A stretch of 64,000 bases of DNA from Polaribacter sp. Q13 (GTDB taxonomy: Bacteria > Bacteroidota > Bacteroidia > Flavobacteriales > Flavobacteriaceae): NCBI RefSeq assembly GCF_016858305.2, contig NZ_CP074436.1, positions 2,190,001 to 2,254,000 of the forward strand, in the 5' to 3' direction. This document shows, piece by piece, positions 9,493 through 18,452 of this stretch. The position numbers were made by a program, and so were the translations under genes. Each line of letters opens with the position of its first letter. The first letter of the stretch is position 1. The notes below the pieces were generated by a model. It did no database searches. It worked only from the letters and a program-made list of their open reading frames with translations, and was not told the DNA's origin.

Positions 9493-10635
9493 TTAGTTTT
9501 TAAAAATTACATTTTTTAACTTTTGTTTCAATTTTTTCTTTATATCTACAGGATAAGAACGTTCTCCCATAAATATATCTGTCATTGCTTCACAAAAACG
9601 ATCTCCATACTTTTTCATTAAAAAATGTCTTACTTTTTCATTTTCATAGAAAAGTTTAGATAAGTACACTCCTGTTTTTAATTCTGGAATTAAAACCTTG
9701 TTTAATTTTGTATCGTATAATTCTTCGGCCAACTTACTTTCTAATTTACTTTCTATGATTGCGTCTGCAGCAATAACACCAGAAAGAATTGCATTAGAGA
9801 TTCCTTCAGCGGTTATAGGATCTGCAAATCCTGCTGCATCCCCTACTAAAAAAACATTTTTTCTAAAAAACCCATCTGTTCTAGGTGAAACTGGTATTTG
9901 AAAACCATGAAAAGCTTCGCTAACCACTTCGTTAATTCCTAAAGTTACTAAGTATTCTTTATAATGCTTTTTTAAATCTAATTTTGTTCTTTTGGTAGAG
10001 GCTACACCAATAGACAAGTGGTTTTCTTTTGGAAAACTCCATCCATATCCTAAAGGAACCGCATCAAAATCGAAACGAACTTCTTTAGATAGTCTATCAA
10101 AATCTTCTTTACTAACCTCTACTTCATATTCTAAAGCAGGTATTAAATGTCTAGTTTCTTCCCAACCTGCTAACTTTGCGGTTGTACTTAACGCTCCGTC
10201 TGCAGCAATTACAAACTTAACTTCTACATCTTCTTTAGAAGTTTGTAATGTAATTTTATCTTCAAAAAGTATATTCTTTAATTTATGGTCTTGTAATAAT
10301 ACAATGCCTGCTTTTTTTGCTTTTTCAACAATAAAGTTATCAAAATCATCGCGCATGATCATGCTAATAATAGGTTCTTCTCTTTCTGATGTTAAATGAA
10401 TACCAGCTTTATCAAAATAAATGTCAATTTTCTTAAACTCTCTTTCTACAACAGAACTAATATCAAAAGGCATATTTCTTCTTCCTCTATAGACAAAACC
10501 TCCACCGCAAGTTTTATATCTTGGTAACACTTCTTTTTCTATTAAAACAACAGAAACTCCATTTTCTGCTAATTTTAAAGCTGCCGAAGCTCCAGAAGGT
10601 CCACTACCAATTACTGCTACATCAAATTTTCTCAT
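9493..10635 (-). CDS. Geranylgeranyl-reductase-family FAD-dependent oxidoreductase
   Basis: A flavoprotein of 380 residues. The N-terminal dinucleotide fold has VIGSGPSGASAA (residues 8-19) ending at E33. PRYKTCGGG (38-46) is the conserved block of the geranylgeranyl reductase group. The second FAD motif FLVGDAAGFADPITAEGI lies at about residues 258-275. Relatives saturate isoprenoid chains on quinones, chlorophylls or lipids, or act as general monooxygenase-like flavoenzymes; the product here is unknown. The end of the protein is basic and could contact membranes. A clear Shine-Dalgarno-like AAGGAG lies about 11 bases before the start, which is uncommon in this phylum. The gene is isolated by 76 and 188 bases. 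Confidence 0.82.
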   Translation of the reverse strand: MRKFDVAVIGSGPSGASAALKLAENGVSVVLIEKEVLPRYKTCGGGFVYRGRRNMPFDISSVVEREFKKIDIYFDKAGIHLTSEREEPIISMIMRDDFDNFIVEKAKKAGIVLLQDHKLKNILFEDKITLQTSKEDVEVKFVIAADGALSTTAKLAGWEETRHLIPALEYEVEVSKEDFDRLSKEVRFDFDAVPLGYGWSFPKENHLSIGVASTKRTKLDLKKHYKEYLVTLGINEVVSEAFHGFQIPVSPRTDGFFRKNVFLVGDAAGFADPITAEGISNAILSGVIAADAIIESKLESKLAEELYDTKLNKVLIPELKTGVYLSKLFYENEKVRHFLMKKYGDRFCEAMTDIFMGERSYPVDIKKKLKQKLKNVIFKN

Positions 10636-10780
10636 TATACTTAACTCCTTTTAAAATTTTATGAATACAAATAATAATAAATAACTCAGAATTATAATTT
10701 TGAATTTATTGACAAGATCACATAACTTCATTAATTATTATCTTGCAAAGATATTGTTTCTTATTTTAAATTTAGGCTAT

Positions 10781-10811
10781 AAAAAAAGCCCAATAAATTG
10801 AGCTTTTTTAT
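10781..10811 (-). terminator. Terminator of the GLPGLI/outer-membrane barrel operon
   Basis: The hairpin has paired arms AAAAAAGC / GCTTTTTT and an inner CAAT / ATTG. It lies 13 bases beyond the stop codon of the barrel gene on the minus strand. The A- and T-rich arms could make it work in both directions. Confidence 0.7.
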
Positions 10812-10823
10812 TTAAAGATTTAA

Positions 10824-13556
10824 TTACAATTGATATTTTACTCTAAGACTTACAAATCTTGGTAAAATAAAAGTTTCATTAATTGTAAAAGCAATATTAG
10901 TTGTATTTACAGATGCTCTAGAACCAGAAGCTAAAAGATTACTTCCTACTAACTCATATTCCCATTTTGCATCTTTACCTTTTCTGTATGAAAAAGAAGC
11001 ATCTAAACTTTTAAACGAATTTGCAACTACTCCATCTTGTTTTACTTCGTTGTAAGAAAAATCTGATCGAATAGTTAACGAGTTCCAAACATATGCATCA
11101 AAACTAATAGAAGGTGCATTTGTAATACCTTTTACAACGGCTTCTCTAGCACTATTATCTTGATCTGAAAAACTTAATTTATACCCCAATGATACATTTG
11201 GTGCTTTGTTAAAGTTTGTACTAACACTTGCGTTATAACCCTGAGAAAATAATTTATTGGTATTAAAAGCATTATTTAAAGACTGGTATGTTTTACTGTA
11301 ACCTAAATTAGCTCCTAAAGATGTTTTAATCTTATTAAACGTTTTACCAACTCTTGCAGAACCTGTAAAACTCTCATTATCAAAAGGTGAATTTAATGAA
11401 GTACTTGTAGAAACTACAGATCCTGGCTCAAAAATTATGTTTGAGTTAATTTGATCTATCGTTTTTTTGTAATTAAGCCTCGCAAATACGTTTGTGTAAT
11501 TAAATAAATTAAAGCTAGAATAATTTAAGTTCACATTATGCAAATGTGCATTGTCTAACTCGTGATTACCATAATAAAAAGAATTATAACTATTTGCTAC
11601 AATACCTCTAGCAAGTTTATTTACATCTGTAAAATTAACTTCTTGTTTATAAGAAAATTGTAAAGATTCACTTTGTTTAAATTGTGCTATTATAGATAAT
11701 TCTGGAAAGAATTTTTGAAATTGATCTTTAAAAATTTCTGTTTCGTATTGTGTATTTTTAACATCATACGCATGCAATGTAAAACCTGGAGTAAAAGTAA
11801 ATATACCTGCTTTTAAACGATACCTTAATCCTGCATAAAGATCAGAAAAACCGTACTCTGTATCGTTTGTAAACGCTCTAGCATCTTCCTCTGGAATAGT
11901 TCCGGTTGGAATAGATTCACTTCCATCATCTAAAATTTGGAAAAATTTAGAATCAAAATTTTGCTTACTTTGTATGGTACCAACTACAAAATTTAAGTTA
12001 CTCTTATCATTTAAAATATTATAATAATCTAATTTTACATCTAATTGATTCGATTTTACACGTCTGTCTTGTTCTAATGTGTACAATAAGTTACTTGAAC
12101 TTGGTTCTTTATCTAAACCTAAAGTTTCCGCTTCATCTACATAGCTATCTTTTTCTAAAGAAGCAACATAAAACGGATCTTCATCTTGTAATAAATGTTT
12201 CGCTTCTAAGGCAAAGATATTTTTTTCATTTGCCGTATAGAAATAACTAAAATTTTGATTGATGGTATAAGGTGTAGCGTTCTCTTTTTCTGTAATATTA
12301 CTTAAAACATCCGATGCAACATCATCTGTTCTATATTCGTTTGTAAAACGCCCGATTAAATCATAATTAAATTGCTTTCTTGCATTCTGCTTATAATCTG
12401 CACTAAATTTAAACAAACCTGTATTACTTGTTTGGTCTGTTGTACTCTCTGTATTCTCATCTGGTGTAAGAGGATCTATATAATCTGTAGCTACATTATT
12501 TTGTTGTCCGTTGCTATTACTAGAAAAAATTAAAAACCCACTTAAATCTAGTTTAGCATTTGGTGAATAACTAAAATTCATAGCCGTTAACTTAGTCTCT
12601 ATTCTGTTTGCATTTCTAGCATTTGCAGTTAAAAAACCAATACCAGCACTCGCTAAACTTAAATTTGTTCCGTTAGACGGACTTTGACTTCTAAAACCAC
12701 CGCTAAAACTTCTAATATCTCCTCTATCTAAAACAACTTCTCCCATATTGTTAACATCACCAATAACGTTAATGGTGTATTTTGGAGAGTAATAAAATAA
12801 TTTTGGTTGTAATAAATATAAGGTTTCATCTGGCGCATTTCCTGCTCCAGCAGTTATATCTCCAAACCAGAAATTCTTTTTCCCTTCTTTTAGTTTAATA
12901 TTTATAGCAACTCTATCTTCATTGTTTTGTACACCACTAAGCTGACTAACATCTGCGTAATTTCTTAAAACTTCTATTTTATCTAAAGCATTAGAAGGAA
13001 TATTTTTAGCAGCCAGTTTTGTATCTCCATCAAAGAAATCTTTACCGTCTATCATTACTTTTTCTACTGTTTTACCTTCTACTTCAATTTCTCCATTATC
13101 ATTAATTTCTACACCTGGTAATTTCTTTAAAACATCTTCTAGTTTTCTTTCTGAACCATTTTGAAAAGAATCTGCATTATAAACAATGGTATCTCCTTTT
13201 ACCGTAACAGGCATTTTAGAAACAATATTTATACCATCTAAAGCATTATCAAAAGCTAACATAACATTTGTAACAATTTCTGCTGACTTTGTTTCTATTG
13301 TAAAATCGGAAGATTTCATACCTACGTAACTAATTTTCAACAAAATAGTTGCGTTTTTATCTACATTTAATTTATAAAAACCCTTGGTATCTGTAAAACC
13401 ATAAGAAGCAATTTTATTAGTAACCTTATTAATAGCTAATACATTTGCCATTTCTAAAGGTTCTCCAACACTATCTTTAACAACTCCTGTTAATTTTACC
13501 TGAGCGTTGGTAAAAAGCGAAACCATAAAAACGGTTAGTAGTAGTAATTTTTTCAT
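10824..13556 (-). CDS. Outer-membrane beta-barrel protein with carboxypeptidase-like N-terminal domain and plug
   Basis: A protein of 910 residues with a signal peptide (MKKLLLLTVFMVSLFTNAQ). A carboxypeptidase-regulatory-like domain at about 20-105 begins KLTGVVKDSVGEPLEMANV. A TonB-receptor-type plug at about 120-230 includes LEDVLKKLPGVEI and VMIDGKDFF. The rest is a long C-terminal barrel of alternating aromatic strands ending KYQL. This matches the barrel family that, in Bacteroidota, is often encoded beside GLPGLI proteins. It probably sits in the outer membrane; ligand and TonB dependence are unknown. Its start lies 25 bases after the GLPGLI gene, so the two form one operon, with a terminator at 10781-10811. 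Confidence 0.85.
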   Translation of the reverse strand: MKKLLLLTVFMVSLFTNAQVKLTGVVKDSVGEPLEMANVLAINKVTNKIASYGFTDTKGFYKLNVDKNATILLKISYVGMKSSDFTIETKSAEIVTNVMLAFDNALDGINIVSKMPVTVKGDTIVYNADSFQNGSERKLEDVLKKLPGVEINDNGEIEVEGKTVEKVMIDGKDFFDGDTKLAAKNIPSNALDKIEVLRNYADVSQLSGVQNNEDRVAINIKLKEGKKNFWFGDITAGAGNAPDETLYLLQPKLFYYSPKYTINVIGDVNNMGEVVLDRGDIRSFSGGFRSQSPSNGTNLSLASAGIGFLTANARNANRIETKLTAMNFSYSPNAKLDLSGFLIFSSNSNGQQNNVATDYIDPLTPDENTESTTDQTSNTGLFKFSADYKQNARKQFNYDLIGRFTNEYRTDDVASDVLSNITEKENATPYTINQNFSYFYTANEKNIFALEAKHLLQDEDPFYVASLEKDSYVDEAETLGLDKEPSSSNLLYTLEQDRRVKSNQLDVKLDYYNILNDKSNLNFVVGTIQSKQNFDSKFFQILDDGSESIPTGTIPEEDARAFTNDTEYGFSDLYAGLRYRLKAGIFTFTPGFTLHAYDVKNTQYETEIFKDQFQKFFPELSIIAQFKQSESLQFSYKQEVNFTDVNKLARGIVANSYNSFYYGNHELDNAHLHNVNLNYSSFNLFNYTNVFARLNYKKTIDQINSNIIFEPGSVVSTSTSLNSPFDNESFTGSARVGKTFNKIKTSLGANLGYSKTYQSLNNAFNTNKLFSQGYNASVSTNFNKAPNVSLGYKLSFSDQDNSAREAVVKGITNAPSISFDAYVWNSLTIRSDFSYNEVKQDGVVANSFKSLDASFSYRKGKDAKWEYELVGSNLLASGSRASVNTTNIAFTINETFILPRFVSLRVKYQL

Positions 13557-13581
13557 TTTTGTGTAATTATTCCTTTATTGT

Positions 13582-14421
13582 TTAATGAAATCCGCCTCCA
13601 CGATTACCACCTCTACCTCTATTTTGAAAATTTTGTCTTAGCTCTTCCATTTTCTTTGTAACAGTTTTGGTATATTTTTCTCTAGTAATTTTTTTTCCTT
13701 TTGATGGAGCTTCAATAGAAGCCTTTTCTGAAGGATTTAATACTATTTCTGTACATAAAATAGTGGTAGCTCCTTCATTTATTTCTAAAATTAAACCCGG
13801 CAATCCCCAATATGCTCCAGGACCATTACTAACAGGAATCTGTGGTGTATACCAAGCTGTAACTAAAATTTGTTTTACTTCTTTTTCTTCTTTATTATCC
13901 TCAGAATTGGGTCTTCTAAAATTAGAAAAATCTAAAGGGTTTGCATCTTTAAGTAATGTTGCTTTATAACAAAGGTAACTACCTATTTGTTTAGTTTCTC
14001 CGCCTAACTCCCATTGTGGTTGCTCCATTTCGTCAGAAATTAAAAACTTTTTACCAAAAAATTCGGTAGACTCTAAAGCTTTTTTTTCTTTAGTATTTTT
14101 ATATTTTGTTCCTCCACTAGAAAAACCTCCAAACCTCGGACCTCTTCCTCCTCCACCTGCTGTTGGTGCCTCTAACTTTGCATCTTCTTTATAAAGAGAC
14201 GAGCTTTTATCAAAATTTAAAATAAAGGTTTTTTCTAATTGAGATTTCATTCTTTCTTGAAGCTGTTTTTTTCTTGCTTCAGAAAGTTGTTCTCCACCTC
14301 GTGCAAAGTTGTCTAAGTTTACAGAGGTTTTAGACATATAAATAGCCTTCCCTTGAAAATCTTTTTGCCCAAAAGTAATAATTGAAACAAGTGTTAGAAT
14401 AAGTGTAAATAATGATTTCAT
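13582..14421 (-). CDS. GLPGLI family secreted protein
   Basis: A 279-residue exported protein with signal peptide MKSLFTLILTLVSIITFGQ. The family signature GLPGLI lies at residues 206-211 inside AYWGLPGLILEI. A glycine- and arginine-rich stretch (GGGGRGPRFGGF, about residues 88-100) and a basic, Gly/Arg-rich C-terminus (NRGRGGNRGG) are notable. Between them lies the conserved beta-rich body with WYTPQIPVSNGPG. The function of GLPGLI proteins is unknown; they recur beside outer-membrane barrel genes, as here. The upstream region holds an ECF-type element at 14466-14492, so this gene may start an ECF-controlled operon. Confidence 0.88.
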   Translation of the reverse strand: MKSLFTLILTLVSIITFGQKDFQGKAIYMSKTSVNLDNFARGGEQLSEARKKQLQERMKSQLEKTFILNFDKSSSLYKEDAKLEAPTAGGGGRGPRFGGFSSGGTKYKNTKEKKALESTEFFGKKFLISDEMEQPQWELGGETKQIGSYLCYKATLLKDANPLDFSNFRRPNSEDNKEEKEVKQILVTAWYTPQIPVSNGPGAYWGLPGLILEINEGATTILCTEIVLNPSEKASIEAPSKGKKITREKYTKTVTKKMEELRQNFQNRGRGGNRGGGFH

Positions 14422-14465
14422 CTGTAAAATTTTAATTTTTGTAAAATAAATCCAATTATAATTAT

Positions 14466-14492
14466 TAAGACTTAAAAAAAACCTAAAAGTTT
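14466..14492 (-). promoter_or_regulatory. Weaker copy of the ECF-type promoter element (AAACTT-N15-GTCTTA)
   Basis: On the minus strand AAACTT (14492-14487) is followed by exactly 15 bases and GTCTTA (14471-14466), 44 bases before the GLPGLI start. It shares ACTT-N15-GTCTTA with the elements upstream of the giant surface genes but lacks the leading GTG. It could be chance in AT-rich DNA. Confidence 0.4.
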
Positions 14493-14616
14493 AATTGTAA
14501 TAATAAATGTTTTTTTATAGACATTAGAAATTTGGTTATAAATTAGATTGTTAACCTATTCTATTTATAATTTTTACTATTTTAGCATCACTTTTAATCT
14601 TATTAGAATATAATTT

Positions 14617-15231
14617 ATGCACGTTGCAATTGCAGGAAATATTGGCGCAGGTAAAACCACGCTAACCAAATTATTAGCCAAACATTATAAATGGAAACCT
14701 CATTTTGAGTCTGTGGATGAAAATCCGTATTTAGACGATTTTTATACAGAAATGGAACGTTGGTCTTTTAACCTTCAGGTCTATTTTTTAAATAGTCGTT
14801 TTCGTCAGATTTTAGAATTGAGAGAATCTGGTAAAAATATTATTCAGGATAGAACCATTTATGAAGATGCACATATTTTTGCTCCAAATTTACATGCAAT
14901 GGGTTTAATGACTAATAGAGACTATGGTAATTATAGTTCTTTATTTGAATTAATGGAAAACTTGGTAACACCACCAGACTTATTAATATACTTACGTGCA
15001 GATATTTCTACCTTAGTGGGTCAAATTCATAAACGTGGTAGAGATTATGAAAACTCTATAAGTATCGATTATTTAAGTAGGTTAAATGAGCGTTATGAAG
15101 CTTGGATATCTACCTATACAAAAGGAAAATTACTTATAATTGATGTTGATAATTTAGATTTTGTTGATAACCAAGAAGATTTAGGTTATATTATAGATAG
15201 GATAGATGCTCAAATAAATGGGCTATTTTAG
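14617..15231 (+). CDS. Deoxynucleoside kinase (dNK family)
   Basis: A salvage kinase of 204 residues that should phosphorylate deoxynucleosides with ATP. The P-loop is GNIGAGKTT (residues 7-15). E36 lies in the substrate-binding FESVDENPYLDDFY segment. QDRTIYED (about 86-93) is the ERS/DRT-type catalytic motif, and a lid with HKRGRDYE is near residue 144. Length and motifs match the dCK/dGK/dAK group. Substrate preference cannot be read reliably. The gene is alone on its strand; a strong terminator lies about 90 bases downstream. Confidence 0.9.
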   Translation: MHVAIAGNIGAGKTTLTKLLAKHYKWKPHFESVDENPYLDDFYTEMERWSFNLQVYFLNSRFRQILELRESGKNIIQDRTIYEDAHIFAPNLHAMGLMTNRDYGNYSSLFELMENLVTPPDLLIYLRADISTLVGQIHKRGRDYENSISIDYLSRLNERYEAWISTYTKGKLLIIDVDNLDFVDNQEDLGYIIDRIDAQINGLF

Positions 15232-15321
15232 AAATACAGAATTTCAGATTTCTTTTTTAAAAGGAATGTTAATTTAACAGAAACCCTAGCTAAAGAAAGC
15301 CTTGTAAAACTTATATAAATA

Positions 15322-15354
15322 GAAAAGAGACCGTTTTCACGGTCTCTTGTTTTT
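15322..15354. terminator. Bidirectional terminator between convergent genes
   Basis: A 10-bp perfect stem AAGAGACCGT / ACGGTCTCTT with loop TTTC, followed by a T-run on the plus strand and A-rich sequence on the other side. It sits between the plus-strand kinase and the minus-strand MscS gene and can serve both. Confidence 0.85.
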
Positions 15355-15413
15355 GTGATAAATCACAACTATGATAGTACGTCTCCCAACGTTCTATCAA
15401 ATCTTATAGAAAA

Positions 15414-16250
15414 TTAATCGATTACTTCAATTTGATTGTCTACTATATCTTTAATCGGAATAATTACTTTTCCTTTTTCGGTGATTAATACCACGCATAT
15501 ATTATCTATTAAACCAACAGTTCCTTCTAAACCATTAATAATAACTTTATCTCCTTCTTTAATATTTTTTCTAGTATAATAACCAAATAATAATCTTTTA
15601 ATTACATCTCTAGAACCTAGCCCAAATGCAATGGTAAATGATGCTAGAATTGCTCCTAGAATTATAGAAAGATTACTTGTAATTAAATCTGTATTAACAC
15701 CTGCTTGGTTTAATGCTGTTACGGTAACTACAATAGCAATTAAATAAAAGGCAATATTACCAACTAAATTACCTCCGGTTAACTCTAAAGATTTAAACAT
15801 AGCGGTTAAAGCTTTTTTAACCAAATTAGCTACATAAATACCCACTGCAAAAATAACAAGTGCACTAATTAGTCTTGGTAGGTACCCAATTAAATTACTT
15901 AATTGTTCAGAAACCATTCTTAAACCTAATAATTCTGAGCCAACTATTATAAAGATTAAAATTAAAACCCACTTAATAGCTGTAATAATTATTTTTGTTG
16001 GTTGAATTTTTAAAGAAGACTCTCCAAAAATTTCATCTACATGTAGTTTTTCTGGTAAGTTATCTATTTTGGTATAGCCTAAGGCTTTTTTTATAATATA
16101 TAACAGAAATTTTATTAATAACCAACCTATTATTAAAAAGCCAATTCCTTTTAATAATTGCGGTAAAAAATCAGTAAAATTAGTCCAAAGTGTTTCTAGA
16201 AAACTAAAATCTACATCAGATTTTAGCGCAAGTAGTAATTTATTTGTCAT
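15414..16250 (-). CDS. MscS-family small mechanosensitive ion channel
   Basis: An inner-membrane protein of 278 residues with about five hydrophobic segments (roughly 29-57, 87-110, 119-147, 161-184 and 188-215). A short soluble beta domain of about 225-275 follows (EGDKVIINGLEGTVGLIDN). The last helix ILGAILASFTIAFGLGSRDV and the following beta domain fit the pore helix and upper vestibule of MscS-like channels, which release solutes on hypo-osmotic shock. It lacks the long cytoplasmic cage of E. coli MscS and resembles the TM-repeat short form. It lies 5 bases after the 62-residue gene and is the third gene of an ECF sigma factor operon, pointing to an envelope-stress or osmotic role. Confidence 0.88.
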   Translation of the reverse strand: MTNKLLLALKSDVDFSFLETLWTNFTDFLPQLLKGIGFLIIGWLLIKFLLYIIKKALGYTKIDNLPEKLHVDEIFGESSLKIQPTKIIITAIKWVLILIFIIVGSELLGLRMVSEQLSNLIGYLPRLISALVIFAVGIYVANLVKKALTAMFKSLELTGGNLVGNIAFYLIAIVVTVTALNQAGVNTDLITSNLSIILGAILASFTIAFGLGSRDVIKRLLFGYYTRKNIKEGDKVIINGLEGTVGLIDNICVVLITEKGKVIIPIKDIVDNQIEVID

Positions 16251-16255
16251 TATTA

Positions 16256-16444
16256 TTAGCTTTTATAATTCGATTTATTGTTACCATTGTTTAACAAGTC
16301 TCCAATTGTATTCGGATATTTCACTAAAAATAAATCAGCGATATCTAGAGTGAGTTTAATCATCGAAATATCGCTTAAAACTTTTTCTTTTAGAACTTTA
16401 GGCACACTGTGGTGATGTATAATTCTCTTAAAAGGATTGCTCAT
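16256..16444 (-). CDS. Small conserved-looking protein between ECF sigma factor and MscS
   Basis: A 62-residue basic soluble protein with no signal peptide, membrane segment or cysteine. It contains the cluster KRIIHHHSVP near residue 6, a predicted helix VLKEKVLSDISMIKLTLDIADLF and a polar tail. It is packed 2 bases after the sigma gene and 5 bases before the channel gene, so it is translated as part of that operon. Most ECF sigma genes are followed by a membrane anti-sigma factor; this product lacks the membrane anchor expected of one. I do not recognise a domain. It could be a small cytosolic regulator of the sigma factor, but that is only a guess from position. Confidence 0.65.
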   Translation of the reverse strand: MSNPFKRIIHHHSVPKVLKEKVLSDISMIKLTLDIADLFLVKYPNTIGDLLNNGNNKSNYKS

Positions 16445-16446
16445 AT

Positions 16447-17016
16447 TTATAATTCTTCATATGTTCTTACAAGTTTTTGTTTCGCTCTTTTAATTCTCAT
16501 TTTAACAGCGCTTTCACCAATACTTAAAGATTCTTGAATCTCTTTAATCGTCATATCATCTTGATATTTCATTAAAAGAATCATCTTTTCTGTTGGATCA
16601 ATTAAAGTTAATGCTTTTGCCAATTTCTCTGATTTCAACTCAAACAGAGTTACATCATCAATTTCTTGAAAATCATCTTCTTCTTTTATATTATCTGTAA
16701 CAACCGTAACTTTTTCCTTCTTTTTAAAATCATTTCTTTGCACGTAATTTACACAGAAATTATAAGTAAAAGAATACAACCAAGTAGAAAACTTAGAATT
16801 ACCCTTAAAGGTTTTTATTTTTACAAATAACCTGATAAAAACGTCATGTGTTAAATCTTCTGCTTCTTCCTTGTTTTTGGAAAAACCATAACACTTATTA
16901 TAAACTACCTTAGAAAATCTATCATATAATACAGCAAACAATTGTGAGTTATTTGTTTCTACTATTTTAAAGACTAATTCTTCGTCGCTTAAAGCTTTAA
17001 CATCTATCGTTTTCAA
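16447..17016 (-). CDS. ECF-type RNA polymerase sigma factor (RpoE/SigW-like)
   Basis: A group-4 sigma factor of 189 residues. Region 2 spans about 20-90, with LYDRFSKVVYNKCYGF, the 2.2 block EAEDLTHDVFIRLF near 52-65, and FSTWLYSFTYNFCVNYVQR. A short acidic linker (EEDDFQEIDD) follows. Region 4 lies at about 130-189, with MTIKEIQESLSIGESAVKMR as the DNA-binding helix-turn-helix. It lacks regions 1 and 3. It heads an operon with a 62-residue protein and an MscS channel. A GTGACTT-N15-GTCAAA element (17056-17029, minus strand) just before its start matches those upstream of the three giant surface genes, suggesting autoregulation. The gap from that box to the ATG is only 12 bases, so the transcript would be nearly leaderless. 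Confidence 0.92.
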   Translation of the reverse strand: MKTIDVKALSDEELVFKIVETNNSQLFAVLYDRFSKVVYNKCYGFSKNKEEAEDLTHDVFIRLFVKIKTFKGNSKFSTWLYSFTYNFCVNYVQRNDFKKKEKVTVVTDNIKEEDDFQEIDDVTLFELKSEKLAKALTLIDPTEKMILLMKYQDDMTIKEIQESLSIGESAVKMRIKRAKQKLVRTYEEL

Positions 17017-17028
17017 TTCAGTTATTAT

Positions 17029-17056
17029 TTTGACACAAAGAAATAAAAGAAGTCAC
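17029..17056 (-). promoter_or_regulatory. ECF-type promoter element of the sigma factor gene (GTGACTT-N15-GTCAAA)
   Basis: On the minus strand GTGACTT occupies 17056-17050 and GTCAAA 17034-17029, separated by exactly 15 bases. This is the same 7-mer and spacing as upstream of the genes at 21579, 26732 and 39223. Layout and sequence resemble the E. coli sigma-E consensus (GGAACTT-N15-GTCTAA class). Placement directly before an ECF sigma gene fits autoregulation. Confidence 0.6.
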
Positions 17057-17218
17057 ATTTAAAATAAATAAAAAGTTTAAGCACCCTTTAATGTCGGTGA
17101 ATGGCAAGAAACCTACTTTTAAAAAAAAACATGAAACTTTTTGTAACATAAAGTTAGATTCATACGTATAATAAAATGTAGCAATACATTAATCCTTTAA
17201 AAAGCAATAGAGAATTAG

Positions 17219-18082
17219 ATGAGACAACTAAAAATTACCAAGCAGGTTACTAATAGAGAAACTGCATCGTTAGATAAATACTTACAAGAAATAGGTAAAG
17301 TAGACTTAATTACTGCTGATGAAGAAGTAGAATTGGCACAGCTTATTAAAGCTGGTGACCAAAGAGCATTAGAGAAATTAACAAAAGCAAATTTACGTTT
17401 CGTTGTATCTGTTGCAAAACAATACCAAAATCAAGGATTAACGTTACCAGATTTAATTAACGAAGGAAACTTAGGTTTAATTAAAGCAGCAAAACGTTTT
17501 GATGAAACAAGAGGTTTTAAATTTATATCATATGCCGTTTGGTGGATTCGTCAATCTATCTTACAAGCCTTAGCAGAACAATCTAGAATTGTACGTTTAC
17601 CGTTAAATAAAATTGGTTCTATCAATAAAATTAACAAAATGTACGCTTTCTTAGAGCAAGAAAACGAAAGACCTCCAAGTCCAGAAGAAATTGCTAAGAA
17701 ATTAGATATGACTGTGAATGACGTAAAAGAATCTATGAAAAATTCTGGTCGTCACGTATCTATGGATGCTCCTTTAATTGAAGGTGAAGATTCTAATTTA
17801 TACGACGTTTTAAACTCTGGAGAATCTCCAAATCCTGATAGAAAATTATTACACGAATCTCTAAGAATAGAAATTAATAGAGCTTTAGAAACATTAACTC
17901 CACGTGAAGCTGATGTTGTAAAATTATACTTTGGTTTAGGAGAACACCAACCAATGACTTTAGAAGAAATTGGTGAAACTTTCGATTTAACTCGTGAGCG
18001 TGTTCGTCAGATTAAAGAAAAAGCAATTAGAAGATTAAAACACACTTCTAGATCTAAAATCTTAATGACTTACTTAGGTTAG
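17219..18082 (+). CDS. rpoD: Primary RNA polymerase sigma factor RpoD/SigA
   Basis: The housekeeping sigma factor, 287 residues. It has region 1.2 ([20 protein letters not shown]), region 2 with the 2.3/2.4 block [19 protein letters not shown], region 3 and a complete region 4 ending in the helix-turn-helix [20 protein letters not shown]. It lacks region 1.1 and the non-conserved insert, as is normal for the short primary sigma of Bacteroidota, which reads TTG/TAnnTTTG promoters. It is divergent from the ECF sigma operon across a 202-base region that holds the ECF element, so both sigma genes share one regulatory interval. Confidence 0.95.
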   Translation: MRQLKITKQVTNRETASLDKYLQEIGKVDLITADEEVELAQLIKAGDQRALEKLTKANLRFVVSVAKQYQNQGLTLPDLINEGNLGLIKAAKRFDETRGFKFISYAVWWIRQSILQALAEQSRIVRLPLNKIGSINKINKMYAFLEQENERPPSPEEIAKKLDMTVNDVKESMKNSGRHVSMDAPLIEGEDSNLYDVLNSGESPNPDRKLLHESLRIEINRALETLTPREADVVKLYFGLGEHQPMTLEEIGETFDLTRERVRQIKEKAIRRLKHTSRSKILMTYLG

Positions 18083-18138
18083 CAATCGCAGATTGCATTA
18101 GGTATTTCACTTACAATCTTAAAAAGTATATAAAACTT

Positions 18139-18173
18139 AAAACTCTCAAATTCATTTTTGGGAGTTTTTTTTT
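18139..18173 (+). terminator. Terminator of rpoD
   Basis: The stem AAAACTCTC / GGGAGTTTT (one G-T pair) is followed by an unbroken run of T. It lies 57 bases after the stop codon. Confidence 0.85.
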
Positions 18174-18320
18174 GAAGCTATTTCCTGCTTTCACTACTCG
18201 CTTTTTTTATCCTAAAAAGGAATAAAAAAGAGCTCAAACAAACCGTTCAATCAGGGCTAAACCTATTAAAATTCAAATTTATTAAACACTAACATTTGCT
18301 TCTTTTTAAAAACCTTTTAC

Positions 18321-18370
18321 CACGTAGTCACATAGAAAACCCAACGCTATGTTTTCTATGTGACTATGTG
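18321..18370. repeat. 20-bp-stem inverted repeat (CACGTAGTCACATAGAAAAC type)
   Basis: Arms 18321-18340 and 18351-18370 pair over 20 bases with a single mismatch around a 10-base loop. There is no T-run directly after it, so it does not look like a terminator. It is probably an interspersed palindromic repeat or the end of a small mobile relic. Confidence 0.7.
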
Positions 18371-18444
18371 TTTAATTTATCAATCAGAAAATTTAAATAA
18401 TAAAAAGATTACTTCTTCATTCTTTATCGCATTAACGAATTAAT

Positions 18445-18452
18445 TACCTTTG
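18445..18452 (+). promoter_or_regulatory. Candidate -7 box (TACCTTTG) for rpe
   Basis: A perfect TAnnTTTG match 31 bases before the rpe ATG, in TTAATTACCTTTGC context. The -33 region (TTTATCG, about 20 bases upstream) is only a weak match to TTTG. Confidence 0.55.

Noticed and set aside
17133..17161. GAAACTT before rpoD as an ECF element
   Set aside because: The bases 15 positions downstream are TAGATT, not GTC, so the pair fails.
18359..18365. GTGACTA in the palindrome before rpe as another ECF element
   Set aside because: No GTC at 15 bases downstream; the match comes from the palindrome arm.
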